DNA of 64,000 nt from Pseudorhodoferax sp. Leaf274 (GCF_001422445.1 NZ_LMNA01000030.1:270810-334809), one strand, 5' to 3'; counted from the stretch's first letter, positions 51,599-60,587 are shown. Notes: generated by a model not told the origin, from the letters alone. Translations and numbers: made by a program.

Positions 51599-53457
51599 AG
51601 CACGGCCCTCTTTCCGTGCGATGGCTTCCAGCGCATGATCTCGCCGCGCGTGAGCGACCGGAGCGAGGTCTCCACGAAGCTGTTCATCGACACGTGGCGC
51701 GACAGGTAGTGGTGCATTGCGGCGCCGAACAGGTGGGCGCTGCCGCCCTGGTAGCCCAGTTCGTCCACGGTCAGCTCGACCTCGATGCCGCGCGCGAATG
51801 CGATCGGCCCGGGCGCCGGGTGGCGGCGCACCACCGGGCGCGCCGCCACGCTCTGCAACGCCTCGATCTGGCGGCGCACGGTGGCATCGTCGCCCTGCGG
51901 GAAGCGGCTCAGCAGGCCGCGCAACGCGGCCACCGCCTCGCCTTCGCCGCTTTCGATGATGGACAGGTAGTTCTGCGACAGCAGGTTGATGAAGCGCCAG
52001 GCCACGCCGCCCTCGCGCAGCGAGGTGTGGGGGCGCGAGGGCCCCGCCACGGCGCGCACCGATGCCAGCGGGATGCCGGCGTCGAGCGTGAACTCGCTGA
52101 GCCCGCCGGTGCCCAGGAAGATGGGCAGGTCGCGGTTGGTGCAGCGTGTCTGCACCGACAGCTGGCGCAGCGCGCCGGGGTAGGGCGTCTCGCTGGTGTC
52201 CACGAGCGAGACGAACACCTCCGAGCCGATGTAGCCCGAGCGCGGCCCGTCGCGGCGGGCCTGCTCGGACGCGAGCCGCGGCTCGCGCCAGCTGGTGTAG
52301 TAGGCCGGCTGGCCCGGCAAGGTGGCGTGGCTGGGCGCGTACAGCGGCAGGAAATGGCGCTCGTTGCCCTGGTCGTCGTAGCCGTTCAGGCCCAGCACGT
52401 CGTAGACCTCGAAATCCAGCGGCGCGCTGCGGTCGGGCACGACCTGGAACTCGTGGTGCCCCTCGTCGACCTGGATGCGGTCGGCGCGCTTGGGAAACAG
52501 GTTGATCGCCGGCGTGCAGTGCAGCAGGAAGTTGCCCGCATCGACCATGCCGTCCAGGCCCTGGCCCTGCGCCGACAGCAGCAGCACGATCTCCAGCTCG
52601 TTGCCGGGGCAGGCCTGCAGCGCGGCGCGCAGGCCGGCGATGCGCATGAACAGGAAGCGCTCGGGGAACGCGAAGTACTCCTGCAGCAGGCGCACGCCGG
52701 CGAAGCCGCGCGGCGTGGACGGCAGCAGCGCCTCGTCGTCGGCGTAGCCCACCGGCTGCACCGCATCGGCGGGCAGCAGGCGGCGGGCCTGCGGCTGGCC
52801 GGGCGGCCCCGCGAGCACTGCCACGGTGTTGCCCAGCAGCAGCGCGTGCAGCCGCATCGCCACGTCGGTCTGGCCACCCAGGTGGATGCACAGCGCGTCC
52901 AGGTCAAGCTGCGCCATCGGCATGCCGGGCGGCACCTGCAGGCGCAGCCGCAGGCCCGCACGCGGGCGCACCGGCAGCTGCAGGCCGGCCAGGCCGAGAT
53001 CGGCCACGTTGAGGAAGTACTCCGCCTTCGCCACGCTGAGCGGCGTCAGGCGCACGGCGTGGGCGGTGCGGAACTCGCAGCGCGTGCGGCTCTTGCCGCT
53101 GGCCGGCCCCAGTACCTGGCTGTCGCGCGGCACCGTCGGCGCCTTCAGCAGGTTGGGGTCGGGCACGGGATGCAGCTGGGCCACCATCATCGCCGGCGTC
53201 GGCGCCAGGAAGTTCGGGTAGACGATCTCCAGCAGCCGTTGCGAGAAGCGCGGGAACTCGGCGTCCTGCTTGAGCTGCACGCGCGCGGCCAGGAAGGCGC
53301 TGCCTTCGAGCAGGCGCTCGACGTAGGGGTCGGCCACCTCCAGGCCGTCCATGCCCAGCCGCGCCGCGATCTTGGGAAATTCGCGCGCGAACTCGCCGCC
53401 CAGCTCGCGCAGGTAGCGCAGTTCCTGGTTGTAGTAGCGAAGGAGGCGGGGGTCCAT
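51595..53457 (-). CDS. tssF: T6SS baseplate protein TssF
   Basis: 620 aa from ATG 53457, beginning MDPRLLRYYNQELRYLRELG and continuing GEFAREFPKIAARLGM, the invariant TssF start. Also present are VERLLEGSAFLAARVQLK, FLLHCTPAINLFPKRAD, and the C-terminal GSAHLFGAAMHHYLSRHVS. A normal length member. It starts 23 bases after the tssE stop and overlaps tssG by four bases. Confidence 0.95.
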   Translation of the reverse strand: MDPRLLRYYNQELRYLRELGGEFAREFPKIAARLGMDGLEVADPYVERLLEGSAFLAARVQLKQDAEFPRFSQRLLEIVYPNFLAPTPAMMVAQLHPVPDPNLLKAPTVPRDSQVLGPASGKSRTRCEFRTAHAVRLTPLSVAKAEYFLNVADLGLAGLQLPVRPRAGLRLRLQVPPGMPMAQLDLDALCIHLGGQTDVAMRLHALLLGNTVAVLAGPPGQPQARRLLPADAVQPVGYADDEALLPSTPRGFAGVRLLQEYFAFPERFLFMRIAGLRAALQACPGNELEIVLLLSAQGQGLDGMVDAGNFLLHCTPAINLFPKRADRIQVDEGHHEFQVVPDRSAPLDFEVYDVLGLNGYDDQGNERHFLPLYAPSHATLPGQPAYYTSWREPRLASEQARRDGPRSGYIGSEVFVSLVDTSETPYPGALRQLSVQTRCTNRDLPIFLGTGGLSEFTLDAGIPLASVRAVAGPSRPHTSLREGGVAWRFINLLSQNYLSIIESGEGEAVAALRGLLSRFPQGDDATVRRQIEALQSVAARPVVRRHPAPGPIAFARGIEVELTVDELGYQGGSAHLFGAAMHHYLSRHVSMNSFVETSLRSLTRGEIMRWKPSHGKRAVL

Positions 53458-53480
53458 GGCGGTGGCTGGTGACGTCGGCG

Positions 53481-54008
53481 TCAAGGGCGCAGGTCGCGCA
53501 CGCGCGTGTTGCCGGTCTCGATGTCCAGGTCGGCCGCGAGCAGCAGCTCCAGCGGCACCGGCTGGTTCCACATCTGGCCGCGGATGGTCAGCTGCAGCGT
53601 GTTGTGGTGGTTGTCCGGGTCCATGCGCACCGAGACGGCCAGCGTGTCGGCGGCGATGCGCGGCTCGAAATCCTTGATGACGGCGGCGACCACGCGCTCG
53701 ATCTGCTGCGTGTCCATCGACGACAGCGTGGTGCCCGCGAACGCCGGCATGCCGTAGTTCAGCACCGAGTGCCGCGCGTGCGGGTTGTGCTGCCACAGCC
53801 GCACCTCGTCCTCGCGCGTGGAGGCCGGCTCGGGCTCGGCGCGCGTGGCGTTGAACAGCCAGGAGAGGTCGCGCAGCACGGCATGGCGCAGCTGCTGGCG
53901 CGTGAGCACGCGGGCCTCCAGGGCCTCCTGGCTGTCGGACGGGGCGCTGTCGGTCAGGCGGTCCAGCAGCGAGGGTTGCAGGCGGTCGCGCGAATTGAGT
54001 TCAGCCAT
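53481..54008 (-). CDS. tssE: T6SS baseplate protein TssE (gp25-like)
   Basis: 175 aa from ATG 54008 (MAELNSRDRLQPSLLDRLTD), the usual TssE opening. The gp25-like domain follows: VLRDLSWLFNATR, HSVLNYGMPAFAG, and the EPR-type core IKDFEPRI with RGQMWNQPVPLELLL. It nucleates sheath assembly. The start overlaps the tagJ stop by eight bases. Confidence 0.95.
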   Translation of the reverse strand: MAELNSRDRLQPSLLDRLTDSAPSDSQEALEARVLTRQQLRHAVLRDLSWLFNATRAEPEPASTREDEVRLWQHNPHARHSVLNYGMPAFAGTTLSSMDTQQIERVVAAVIKDFEPRIAADTLAVSVRMDPDNHHNTLQLTIRGQMWNQPVPLELLLAADLDIETGNTRVRDLRP

Positions 54009-54846
54009 CGGCCTGCGCACCCGCGTTGGCGCCCGGCGCGGCCGCCGCATCGTGGAACTCGATCAGGCGCACGCTCAGCATGTCGTGCTCGCCCGTGTCC
54101 GTCACGAGCACGCGCTGGCCCAGGCCAGCATAGCGCTCGTCCCCGATGGCGGCCCACTCGGTCCTGGCGGCCATCAGGATCTGCCCGTCCTCGCTCTTCT
54201 CGGAGCCGGGGTAGCGGGTGGGCACCATCGCGATCGCTTCGCCGCCGTTGGCAAAGCCGATGTGGGCCGGCAGCCAGACGCGGTCGCGCAGGTCGCCCGG
54301 GTCGTCGATGGAGATGCGCGACAGCCGGCTGAACGGGATCCAGTAGTACTTGCCGTTGACCATGGCCTCCAGCACCGGGCCGAGGCGCGAATCGGCATCG
54401 GCGATCCACTCGAACGGCTCGCCGTTGAGCAGGCCGGCCGTGGCCGGCGCGGCATCGAAGGCGGCGGCGGCCAGGTGCGCGCTCTGCGCGGCGTCCTTGC
54501 GCTGCAGCATCGACTCGATCAGCAGCGCCAGCCATTCGTCCGGCTGGCCGAACACCATGGGCGTGCGGCGGCCGTCGAACACCGCGGCGCGCAGCAGCTC
54601 GCAGCGCAGCGCGTGGCCGACCATCTCGCGCATCGGGCCGGCGGTGCTGTCCATGTCCGCGACGACGTTGAGCTGCGTGTGCGCGCGCTCCCACTGGCCC
54701 AGCACGCACAGCAGCTGCGCCATGAAGATGCGCAGCTTGGGATTGGCCGGCGCGGCCTTGACGGCCGTGGTCAGCGCGGCCAGCGCGGCCTTGGGATCGC
54801 TGGCACGCACGGCGGCTTCGGCCGCGGCGAGAGCTTCTTGGTTCAT
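54001..54846 (-). CDS. tagJ: T6SS accessory protein TagJ (ImpE)
   Basis: 281 aa. An N-terminal TPR-like helical part (ALAAAEAAVRASDPKAALAA; LRIFMAQLLCVLGQWERAH) and the ImpE-type C-terminal part (GEPFEWIADADSRLGPVLEA; YYWIPFSRLSRISIDDP; PGDLRDRVWLPAHI). TagJ binds the N-terminal helix of TssB in some systems and may help ClpV recognise the sheath. It lies directly before tssE, as in other TagJ-containing clusters. Confidence 0.9.
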   Translation of the reverse strand: MNQEALAAAEAAVRASDPKAALAALTTAVKAAPANPKLRIFMAQLLCVLGQWERAHTQLNVVADMDSTAGPMREMVGHALRCELLRAAVFDGRRTPMVFGQPDEWLALLIESMLQRKDAAQSAHLAAAAFDAAPATAGLLNGEPFEWIADADSRLGPVLEAMVNGKYYWIPFSRLSRISIDDPGDLRDRVWLPAHIGFANGGEAIAMVPTRYPGSEKSEDGQILMAARTEWAAIGDERYAGLGQRVLVTDTGEHDMLSVRLIEFHDAAAAPGANAGAQADG

Positions 54847-54891
54847 GGCGGGTGTCCGATCAGGTTCGCGTCGTGGGCCGTGGCTGCGGCA

Positions 54892-55473
54892 TCAGAATCC
54901 GTGGCCGCAGTCGCCGCAGAAGCGGGCGCTGCGTTCGGTCATGGCGCCGCAGCCGGGGCAGCTCTTGTGGGTGCTGGCCATGTCGAACCCGCACTCCGCG
55001 CAGAAGCGCCCGCCGTGGCTGGCGGTGCCGCAGTTGGGGCAGTCCGGGCTGCTGCTGCGGGCGGGTGCGGCAGGGGCCTCGCGCATTGCGCCGCCGTGGC
55101 CGCGCCGGGCGATGTGGGCGCATTCGTTGCACAGGTGGGCGTCGGCGTCGAAGCAGTCGACGCAGAACGCCTTCTTGCAGTCCTCGCATTCGCCGAAGTG
55201 GGCCAAGGCCAGCTGGCGCGCCGCGGCGAGCGCGTCGTCGCGGGCCTGGCCGGCGCCGGACTCCGCCACGCGGCGGCTGGCGGCCTCGGAGGCGCGTGCG
55301 CCGCTGACCAGGTAGTTGAGGTTGAACAGCCAGCCCGCCAGCCGGCCGCGCCGGTACGGCTGCAGCGGGCTGCGCCAGCGGTACGCGCAGTTGGTGCAGC
55401 GGAACTCGAACTGGAAGCCGGCATCGGTGTCGGTGAACTCCGGGCTGACGTCGGTGTAGTTGGTCAGTGCCAT
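54892..55473 (-). CDS. Multi-zinc-ribbon protein of T6SS cluster
   Basis: 193 aa with about 16 Cys in pairs: FRCTNCAYRW near residue 28; a B-box-like cluster CEDCKKAFCVDCFDADAHLC with NEC; then two C-terminal zinc ribbons, CPNC...CAEC and CPGC...CGDC. Between the first pair and the B-box-like part is a helical segment of about 65 residues. No catalytic motif, signal peptide or definite membrane helix, though GWLFNLNYLVSGA is mildly hydrophobic. It lies between the third hcp and tagJ and is likely co-transcribed. A structural or protein-binding role is inferred; no T6SS function is known to me for it. Confidence 0.75.
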   Translation of the reverse strand: MALTNYTDVSPEFTDTDAGFQFEFRCTNCAYRWRSPLQPYRRGRLAGWLFNLNYLVSGARASEAASRRVAESGAGQARDDALAAARQLALAHFGECEDCKKAFCVDCFDADAHLCNECAHIARRGHGGAMREAPAAPARSSSPDCPNCGTASHGGRFCAECGFDMASTHKSCPGCGAMTERSARFCGDCGHGF

Positions 55474-55510
55474 GGCCGTGGTGTCTCGTGCATGCGTTGG
55501 CGCGGCGATG

Positions 55511-56119
55511 TCAGAAGCTGCCCAGCGGCGTCAGGAAGTCGTTGCCGGCAGCCTGGCCGCCCGCCTGGCCGCCGGATGCCCCCGGGGCGCCGGACGTGCC
55601 GGACTTGCCCTTGCCGGCGGGCGTCGGCGGCTCGGCCGGCTTCTCGATGGTCACGTTGGCGCCGGCGTTCTTGTGCTTGAAGGTGATGTCGCCGTAGTCG
55701 AGCTCCCACTCTTCCTTCATGGTGACGGACTTGTCGTCGCTGTTGGCGGTGAGCTTGTAGCTCTTGATGCGCACGTCCGTCAGCGTGATCGTGAGGTCGA
55801 AGATGCCGCCGGTGTCGTCGTCGCTGCCCTCCAGCTCCTCGAACAGGTGGAAGTCGGCGCGCTGGAACAGCAGGTCCTCGACCTGCGCCTGCATCATGCG
55901 CGTGGTCGAGCTGTCCGGGGCCTTGCTGAAGTTGAAGGTCTTGGGCTTGGCGTAGTTGGCCGCCTTGCCCGGCACCGCGCCGTGCGGGTCGTCGCGCTGC
56001 GACATGTCCCAGCTGCAGCCCTCGAGCTGGATCCAGTGCGCATGGCCCTCGGCCTCGACCTCGCCCTTCACGAGGCTGCCGCCCTTGTCGATCAGTTGGA
56101 GAAACAGCAGCGATGCCAT
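55511..56119 (-). CDS. Hcp-family tube protein, third paralogue with C-terminal extension
   Basis: 202 aa. Hcp-like beta-barrel pattern: FLQLIDKGGSLVKGEVEAEG, IQLEGCSWDMSQ, a central FNFSKAPDSSTTRMMQAQVE, and late VTMKEEWELDYGDITFKHK. The last 45 residues are a Pro/Gly/Ala/Ser-rich tail ending in NDFLTPLGSF. Only distantly similar to its two neighbours. It may add variety to the tube, or be a cap, adaptor or cargo-bearing Hcp. Confidence 0.75.
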   Translation of the reverse strand: MASLLFLQLIDKGGSLVKGEVEAEGHAHWIQLEGCSWDMSQRDDPHGAVPGKAANYAKPKTFNFSKAPDSSTTRMMQAQVEDLLFQRADFHLFEELEGSDDDTGGIFDLTITLTDVRIKSYKLTANSDDKSVTMKEEWELDYGDITFKHKNAGANVTIEKPAEPPTPAGKGKSGTSGAPGASGGQAGGQAAGNDFLTPLGSF

Positions 56120-56180
56120 GGCGATGCCTCGGGGCTTGACGGAACGGTCGGGCTGGCCAGACGGTACGCGCTGGCAGTCG

Positions 56181-56753
56181 TCACTTCTTCCTGTCCAGGT
56201 CTTGGGTGAAGACGAAATTGGCGCTGCGCGCGGTGCGGTCCTTGCGGCTCGACTTGTAGTAGACGACCTCGATCTGGCGGTAGGACAGCTTGATGGTCTC
56301 CATCAGCTTGGCCGACTTGTCGCTGTCCGACAGGCTCAGGTTCACGTCCTTGATCTGGCCGTTCGACAGCGTCACCGTGAAGGCGGGGTTGGCCACCTTG
56401 GCGCCGCCGGAGACCAGGTGGTGGTCGACCGTCAGGCGTGCCTGGTCGAAGCGCGCACCGTTGGCCAGGTAGCGGGCCAGGTTGGTCGACGACTTGTCGT
56501 AGAACTTGGTGATGCTGAGCGTGTTGCCCGCGGCCGGCGCGGGCTTCTTGGGCGGCGGCTTGTTGTCCCGGGTGGCTTCGTAGACGGCCTGGCGGTAGGA
56601 CTCCTCGGCCTTCTCCCGGGACGCGGCCGATTCCTCGCCGAGGTCGAACGAGAAGCTCTCGATCTCGATCTCGCCTTCGTAGCCGACGGTCGAGCCTTCG
56701 CCGGCAATCGCCCGGCCGTGCACGTCGAGGTAGAGGAAGATTTGGGTGGACAT
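56181..56753 (-). CDS. Hcp-family tube protein, second paralogue with charged insertion
   Basis: 190 aa. Start MSTQIFLYLDVHGRAIAGEG and EIEIESFSFDLGEE fit an Hcp barrel, as do LSITKFYDKSSTNLARYLAN and LSYRQIEVVYYKSSRK. An insertion of about 35 residues between strands is charged and Pro-rich (EESAASREKAEESYRQ; DNKPPPKKPAPAAG). It would protrude from the ring or lumen. The neighbours on both sides are other hcp genes, 60-70 bases apart. Confidence 0.75.
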   Translation of the reverse strand: MSTQIFLYLDVHGRAIAGEGSTVGYEGEIEIESFSFDLGEESAASREKAEESYRQAVYEATRDNKPPPKKPAPAAGNTLSITKFYDKSSTNLARYLANGARFDQARLTVDHHLVSGGAKVANPAFTVTLSNGQIKDVNLSLSDSDKSAKLMETIKLSYRQIEVVYYKSSRKDRTARSANFVFTQDLDRKK

Positions 56754-56820
56754 GGCAGGACGGGGCGGCCGGACAGGGGGTCAGCCGCTGGCCCGACCCC
56801 CTGCCTGCGCGTGCAGCGAC

Positions 56821-57360
56821 TCAGCCCTTCAGGGCCTTGATGTCCGGTGCGGTGATGCCGTCGGTGGTCATCTTGGCGATGTCCCAGCCGAAGTTCATCT
56901 GCACATCGAGTCCGCCGTCCTGCTTCTGCGGGCGGTAGCCCAGCGCGATGTCCTTGAACACGAATTCGACGTCCTGGGTGACCGAGCCGTCCTCGCCGCC
57001 CTTGCTCGACACCTTGGTGATGAAGACCGAACGCATCTGCACACCGAAGTAGATCTCGCCCTTGCCGTCCGACGCGCCGGTCTGCTTGAGCATCACCACC
57101 TGCACTTCGGCGAAGTGGGTGCCCAGCACGATGCGGTTCATGATCGCGGGCGAGGCCGTGTCATAGGGGTGGGTGATCGAGAAGGTGCCCGGGGTGGGCT
57201 TGCCCACGGCCGCGCCGCTGCCCTTGAGGAAGCTGGTCTCCGCCTCGATGTCCCAGCTCCAGTCGGTGATTTCGTTCCAGCCGGATTTGCCGGGGTGGGT
57301 TTCCGCTTGCGACTCCCCCTTGTCTACGCCCTTGAACTTGATGAAAGCGTTTCCTGGCAT
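56821..57360 (-). CDS. hcp: T6SS tube protein Hcp (TssD)
   Basis: 179 aa. The most canonical Hcp of the three: MPGNAFIKFKGVDKGESQ, WNEITDWSWDIEAETSFLKG, FSITHPYDTASPAIMNRIV, and VFKDIALGYRPQKQDGGLDV. Hexameric rings of Hcp form the inner tube propelled by the sheath. It is first in the row of three, 98 bases after tssC; this longer gap could carry its own promoter, since Hcp is usually made in excess. Confidence 0.85.
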   Translation of the reverse strand: MPGNAFIKFKGVDKGESQAETHPGKSGWNEITDWSWDIEAETSFLKGSGAAVGKPTPGTFSITHPYDTASPAIMNRIVLGTHFAEVQVVMLKQTGASDGKGEIYFGVQMRSVFITKVSSKGGEDGSVTQDVEFVFKDIALGYRPQKQDGGLDVQMNFGWDIAKMTTDGITAPDIKALKG

Positions 57361-57458
57361 GTCATTTCCTTTGGTTGGCGCCTACGCCCGTGCGGGCCGT
57401 GGCAGATTCAGCGATTGGTCTAACGGTCAACACACTTGAGGGCTGTTCAGGGCAGTCC

Positions 57459-58949
57459 TCAACCCTTCTCGCTCGGCAGCTTGGACACCAGTCGCAGCGA
57501 AACGGTCAGGCCTTCGAGCTGGTAGTGGGGCTTGAGGAAGAACTTGGACTGGTAGTAGCCAGGTGCGCCTTCGACTTCCTCCACCACGACCTCGGCCGCC
57601 GACAGCGGGCGCTGCGACTTGGTGGTCTCGCTCGAATTGGCCGGGTCGCCGTCGACGTAGGCCATGATCCATTCGTTCAGCCAGCGCTCCATCGCGTCGC
57701 GCGACTTGAAGGAGCCGACCTTGTCGCGCACCATGCACTTGAGGTAGTGGGCGAAGCGGTTGCAGGCGAACAGGTAGGGCAGGCGCGCGGCCAGCGAGGC
57801 GTTGGCGGTGGCGTCGGGGTCGTCGTACTCGGCGGGCTTTTGCAGCGACTGGCCGCCGATGAAGGCTGCGAAGTCGGAGTTCTTGCGGTGGATCATCGCC
57901 AGGAAGCCGGCCTTGCTGAGCTCGGCCTCGCGGCGGTCGGAGATCGCGATCTCGGTCGGGCACTTCATGTCCACGCCGCCGTCGTCGGTCGGGAAGCTGT
58001 GGGTGGGCAGGTTCTCGACGGCGCCGCCGGACTCGATGCCGCGGATGCGCGAGCACCAGCCGTAGAGCTTGAACGAGCGGTTGATGTTCGTGGCCATGGC
58101 GTAGGCCGCGTTGCACCAGCTGTACTTGTCGTGGTCGGCGCCGACCGTGTCTTCCTCGAAGTTGAAGGCGTCGATGGGCGCGGTCTTGGGGCCGTAGGGC
58201 AGGCGGCCCAGGAAGCGCGGCATGCACATCGCCAGATAGCGCGCGTCGTCGCTCTCGCGCAGCGAGCGCCAGGCGGCGTACTCGGGCGTGCTGAAGATCT
58301 TGGTCAGGTCGCGCGGGTTGGCCAGCTCGCCCCACGAATCCATCTGCATCACGGTCGGCGCGGCGCCGGTGATGAAGGGTGCGTGCGCGGCCGCGGCGAT
58401 CTTGGACATCTCGCCCAGCAGCTCCACGTCGGGCGGCGAATGGTCGAAGTGGTAGTCGCCCACCAGCGCGCCGAAAGGCTCGCCGCCGAACTGGCCGTAT
58501 TCCTCTTCGTACAGCTTCTTGAACAGCGGCGACTGGTCCCAGGCCGTGCCCTTGTAGCGCTTGAGCGTCTTGCCCAGGTCCTGCTTGGAGATGGACATCA
58601 CGCGGATCTTGAGCTGCTCGTCGGTCTCCGTGTTGTTGACCATGTAGTGCAGGCCGCGCCAGGCCGATTCGAGCTTCTGGAAGTCGGCGTGGTGCAGGAT
58701 CAGGTTGATCTGCTCGGACAGCTTGCGGTCGATCGCGGCGATCATCGACTCGATGCTGGCGACCGTGTTGCTGCTGATCAGCTTGGCGTTGGTCAGTGCC
58801 TGGGCGGCCAGCGTCTGGACGGCGGCCTCGACCGCCGAGCGTGCCTCGTCGGACTTGGGCTTGAATTCCTTGTTCAGCAGCGAGGCAAAGTCGTTGCCCT
58901 CGACCGTGACGCCCTCGAACGCGGCGCCGTGTTGTTGCAGTTCAGCCAT
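57459..58949 (-). CDS. tssC: T6SS sheath large subunit TssC
   Basis: 496 aa, normal length. Hallmarks in order: FQKLESAWRGLHYMVNNTE, FGALVGDYHFDHSPPDVELL, LAMCMPRFLGRLPYGPKT, and the C-terminal FLKPHYQLEGLTVSLRLVSK. It forms the contractile sheath with TssB, whose gene is 32 bases upstream. It is clearly distinct from the fused TssB-TssC-like protein at 29198. Confidence 0.97.
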   Translation of the reverse strand: MAELQQHGAAFEGVTVEGNDFASLLNKEFKPKSDEARSAVEAAVQTLAAQALTNAKLISSNTVASIESMIAAIDRKLSEQINLILHHADFQKLESAWRGLHYMVNNTETDEQLKIRVMSISKQDLGKTLKRYKGTAWDQSPLFKKLYEEEYGQFGGEPFGALVGDYHFDHSPPDVELLGEMSKIAAAAHAPFITGAAPTVMQMDSWGELANPRDLTKIFSTPEYAAWRSLRESDDARYLAMCMPRFLGRLPYGPKTAPIDAFNFEEDTVGADHDKYSWCNAAYAMATNINRSFKLYGWCSRIRGIESGGAVENLPTHSFPTDDGGVDMKCPTEIAISDRREAELSKAGFLAMIHRKNSDFAAFIGGQSLQKPAEYDDPDATANASLAARLPYLFACNRFAHYLKCMVRDKVGSFKSRDAMERWLNEWIMAYVDGDPANSSETTKSQRPLSAAEVVVEEVEGAPGYYQSKFFLKPHYQLEGLTVSLRLVSKLPSEKG

Positions 58950-58981
58950 GAAGGAGCTCCGGATGCCTTGTGGTGATGGGG

Positions 58982-59479
58982 TCAGGCCTCGCTCGGCTTG
59001 GCCGAGGCGGACAGGCTGGCGAGCAGTGCGGGATCGTTCAGCACCTTGGCGATCAGCTCTTCGGCGCCGCCCTTGCCATCCATGTAGGTGACCAGGTTGG
59101 ACAGCTGCTGGCGTGCTTCCAGCAGCTGCTTGAGGCCTTCGGACTTGGCCGCGATCGCCGCGGGCGAGAAGTCGTCCATGTTCTCGAAGGTCAGGTCGAT
59201 GGACAGGTTGCCGTCGCCCGTCAGCGTGTTGGGCACGGTGAACGCCACGCGGGGCTTCATGGCCTTCATGCGCGTGTCGAAGTTGTCGACGTCGAACTCC
59301 AGAAACTTGCGGTCGGCCACGGGCGGCAGCGGATCCTCCGGCTTGCCCGCCAGGTCGGCCATGACGCCCATGACGAATGGCAGCTGGATTTTCTTCTCCG
59401 CTCCATACAGTTCGACATCGTATTCAATCTGTACACGCGGTGCACGATTGCGTGCAATGAATTTCTGGCTACTGCCCAT
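58982..59479 (-). CDS. tssB: T6SS sheath small subunit TssB
   Basis: 165 aa. Typical start GSSQKFIARNRAPRVQIEYD and VELYGAEKKIQLPFVMGVMA, then KFLEFDVDNFDTRMKAMKPR and FENMDDFSPAAIAAKSEGLK. The C-terminus contains NDPALLASL, which recalls the EL(D/E)ALLASL repeats of the fused protein at 29198. ATG 59479. Confidence 0.97.
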   Translation of the reverse strand: MGSSQKFIARNRAPRVQIEYDVELYGAEKKIQLPFVMGVMADLAGKPEDPLPPVADRKFLEFDVDNFDTRMKAMKPRVAFTVPNTLTGDGNLSIDLTFENMDDFSPAAIAAKSEGLKQLLEARQQLSNLVTYMDGKGGAEELIAKVLNDPALLASLSASAKPSEA

Positions 59480-59540
59480 GGTGACTCTCCGCTAGGTTAA
59501 ACAAGCCCACGCTCGGCTGATGAATGAATAACAGTGTCAA

Positions 59541-59556
59541 GTGCCATTCATGGCAC
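59541..59556. promoter_or_regulatory. Small hairpin between tssA and tssB
   Basis: Perfect 6-bp inverted repeat GTGCCA-TTCA-TGGCAC in an AT-richer 82-base gap. It could be a processing or attenuation signal separating tssA from the sheath genes. There is no T-run for a classical terminator. Confidence 0.35.
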
Positions 59557-59561
59557 ATTAA

Positions 59562-60587
59562 TCAGTAGGAACCCGAATCCCGGACGGATTCAGGATCGAC
59601 TCCCAGGATTTTGGCGACCTCGTTCAATGCATCGGGTGCGAGGTCGCGCACGAGCTGCAGAAAATCCTTGTCGATCAATCTCTCTGCGCGGCGCAGGAGT
59701 AACTGCGCCGGATTGGTGGGCTCATGGCGGTCCAGATAAGCGCAGACCAATTGGATTGCACGCACGGCATCTTCGCGGCTGTCCACCGCGAATACGCCGG
59801 TGCGGCCGGATGCTATGGGGGCCTGCTGCGGCTGCCCGGGCTCTTCGTGCGCTTCCGTCGGCTCCGGAGTGCCGTCGGTCTGTGGCAGGACCGACTGGAC
59901 GCCCACCAGCATCTCGCGCAGGTTCTTGGTGTCGGCCCCCTGGCCATCGCCGAAGCGCTCGTTCATGAGCGCGTGCAGGGCCCGCAGGTGGCGCAGGGCC
60001 TCCTCCACGGCGGTGGCCAGGCGCGCCGCCAGGTCGGGCTGGTCGCGCAGGGTGCCTTCGATCTGGCCGCGCGACAACACGGCTTCGTCCGCGCGGGGGG
60101 CCAGCTTGTCGCGGGCGATCTCCACGGTGCGCACGCGCAACGTGGAGACGCGCCGGTCGACGATCAGCTGCGCCTGCCGCACATCGCCGAGCAGCCCGCC
60201 GATGGCGTCCAGGCTGGCCAGCACGCTCAGGCGGGCGAATGCGTCGCCGTCGTCGGGGTCGGGCCGGGGGTGCAGGTCGTCCCAGTAGCGGTCGAGCCAG
60301 CCGTGCAGCAGCGCCAGGCCGGCGGGCAGGCCCTCCAGGCCCTCCAGGTGGACCACGGCGCGCGTCCAGTGCATCGCCACGCGCAGGTCGCGCGTCTGCC
60401 CGAACAGCTGCTCGGCCAGGTCGCGGCCCAGGCGCCAATCGGGCGCCTCGGCCGGCCCGAACTGCGTTTCCGGCTTGCCGGCGACCGCCTGTTCCAGCTC
60501 CATGAAACTGGGGTCGTATTCGAGGTCAGGACCGCATGCGTCACCGTCGAGGGGCTCGAGCCAAACGTCGATCACCTGCGTATCCAT
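59562..60587 (-). CDS. tssA: T6SS protein TssA
   Basis: 341 aa. The N-terminal ImpA_N domain is clear (ACGPDLEYDPSFMELEQAV; APDWRLGRDLAEQLFGQTRD; GLALLHGWLDRYWDDLHPRP). The C-terminal part is short and ends in a helical region (AQLLLRRAERLIDKDFLQLV), typical of the shorter TssA type. TssA primes and coordinates tube and sheath growth. It is first in the leftward T6SS operon. No strong ribosome binding site precedes ATG 60587. Confidence 0.95.
   Translation of the reverse strand: MDTQVIDVWLEPLDGDACGPDLEYDPSFMELEQAVAGKPETQFGPAEAPDWRLGRDLAEQLFGQTRDLRVAMHWTRAVVHLEGLEGLPAGLALLHGWLDRYWDDLHPRPDPDDGDAFARLSVLASLDAIGGLLGDVRQAQLIVDRRVSTLRVRTVEIARDKLAPRADEAVLSRGQIEGTLRDQPDLAARLATAVEEALRHLRALHALMNERFGDGQGADTKNLREMLVGVQSVLPQTDGTPEPTEAHEEPGQPQQAPIASGRTGVFAVDSREDAVRAIQLVCAYLDRHEPTNPAQLLLRRAERLIDKDFLQLVRDLAPDALNEVAKILGVDPESVRDSGSY

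Noticed and set aside
59530-59560. Sigma-54-like or sigma-70-like promoter (TGGCAC, TTGACA on the minus strand) between tssA and tssB
   Set aside because: TGGCAC lacks the required GC at the -12 element, and TTGACA has no -10 at proper spacing.
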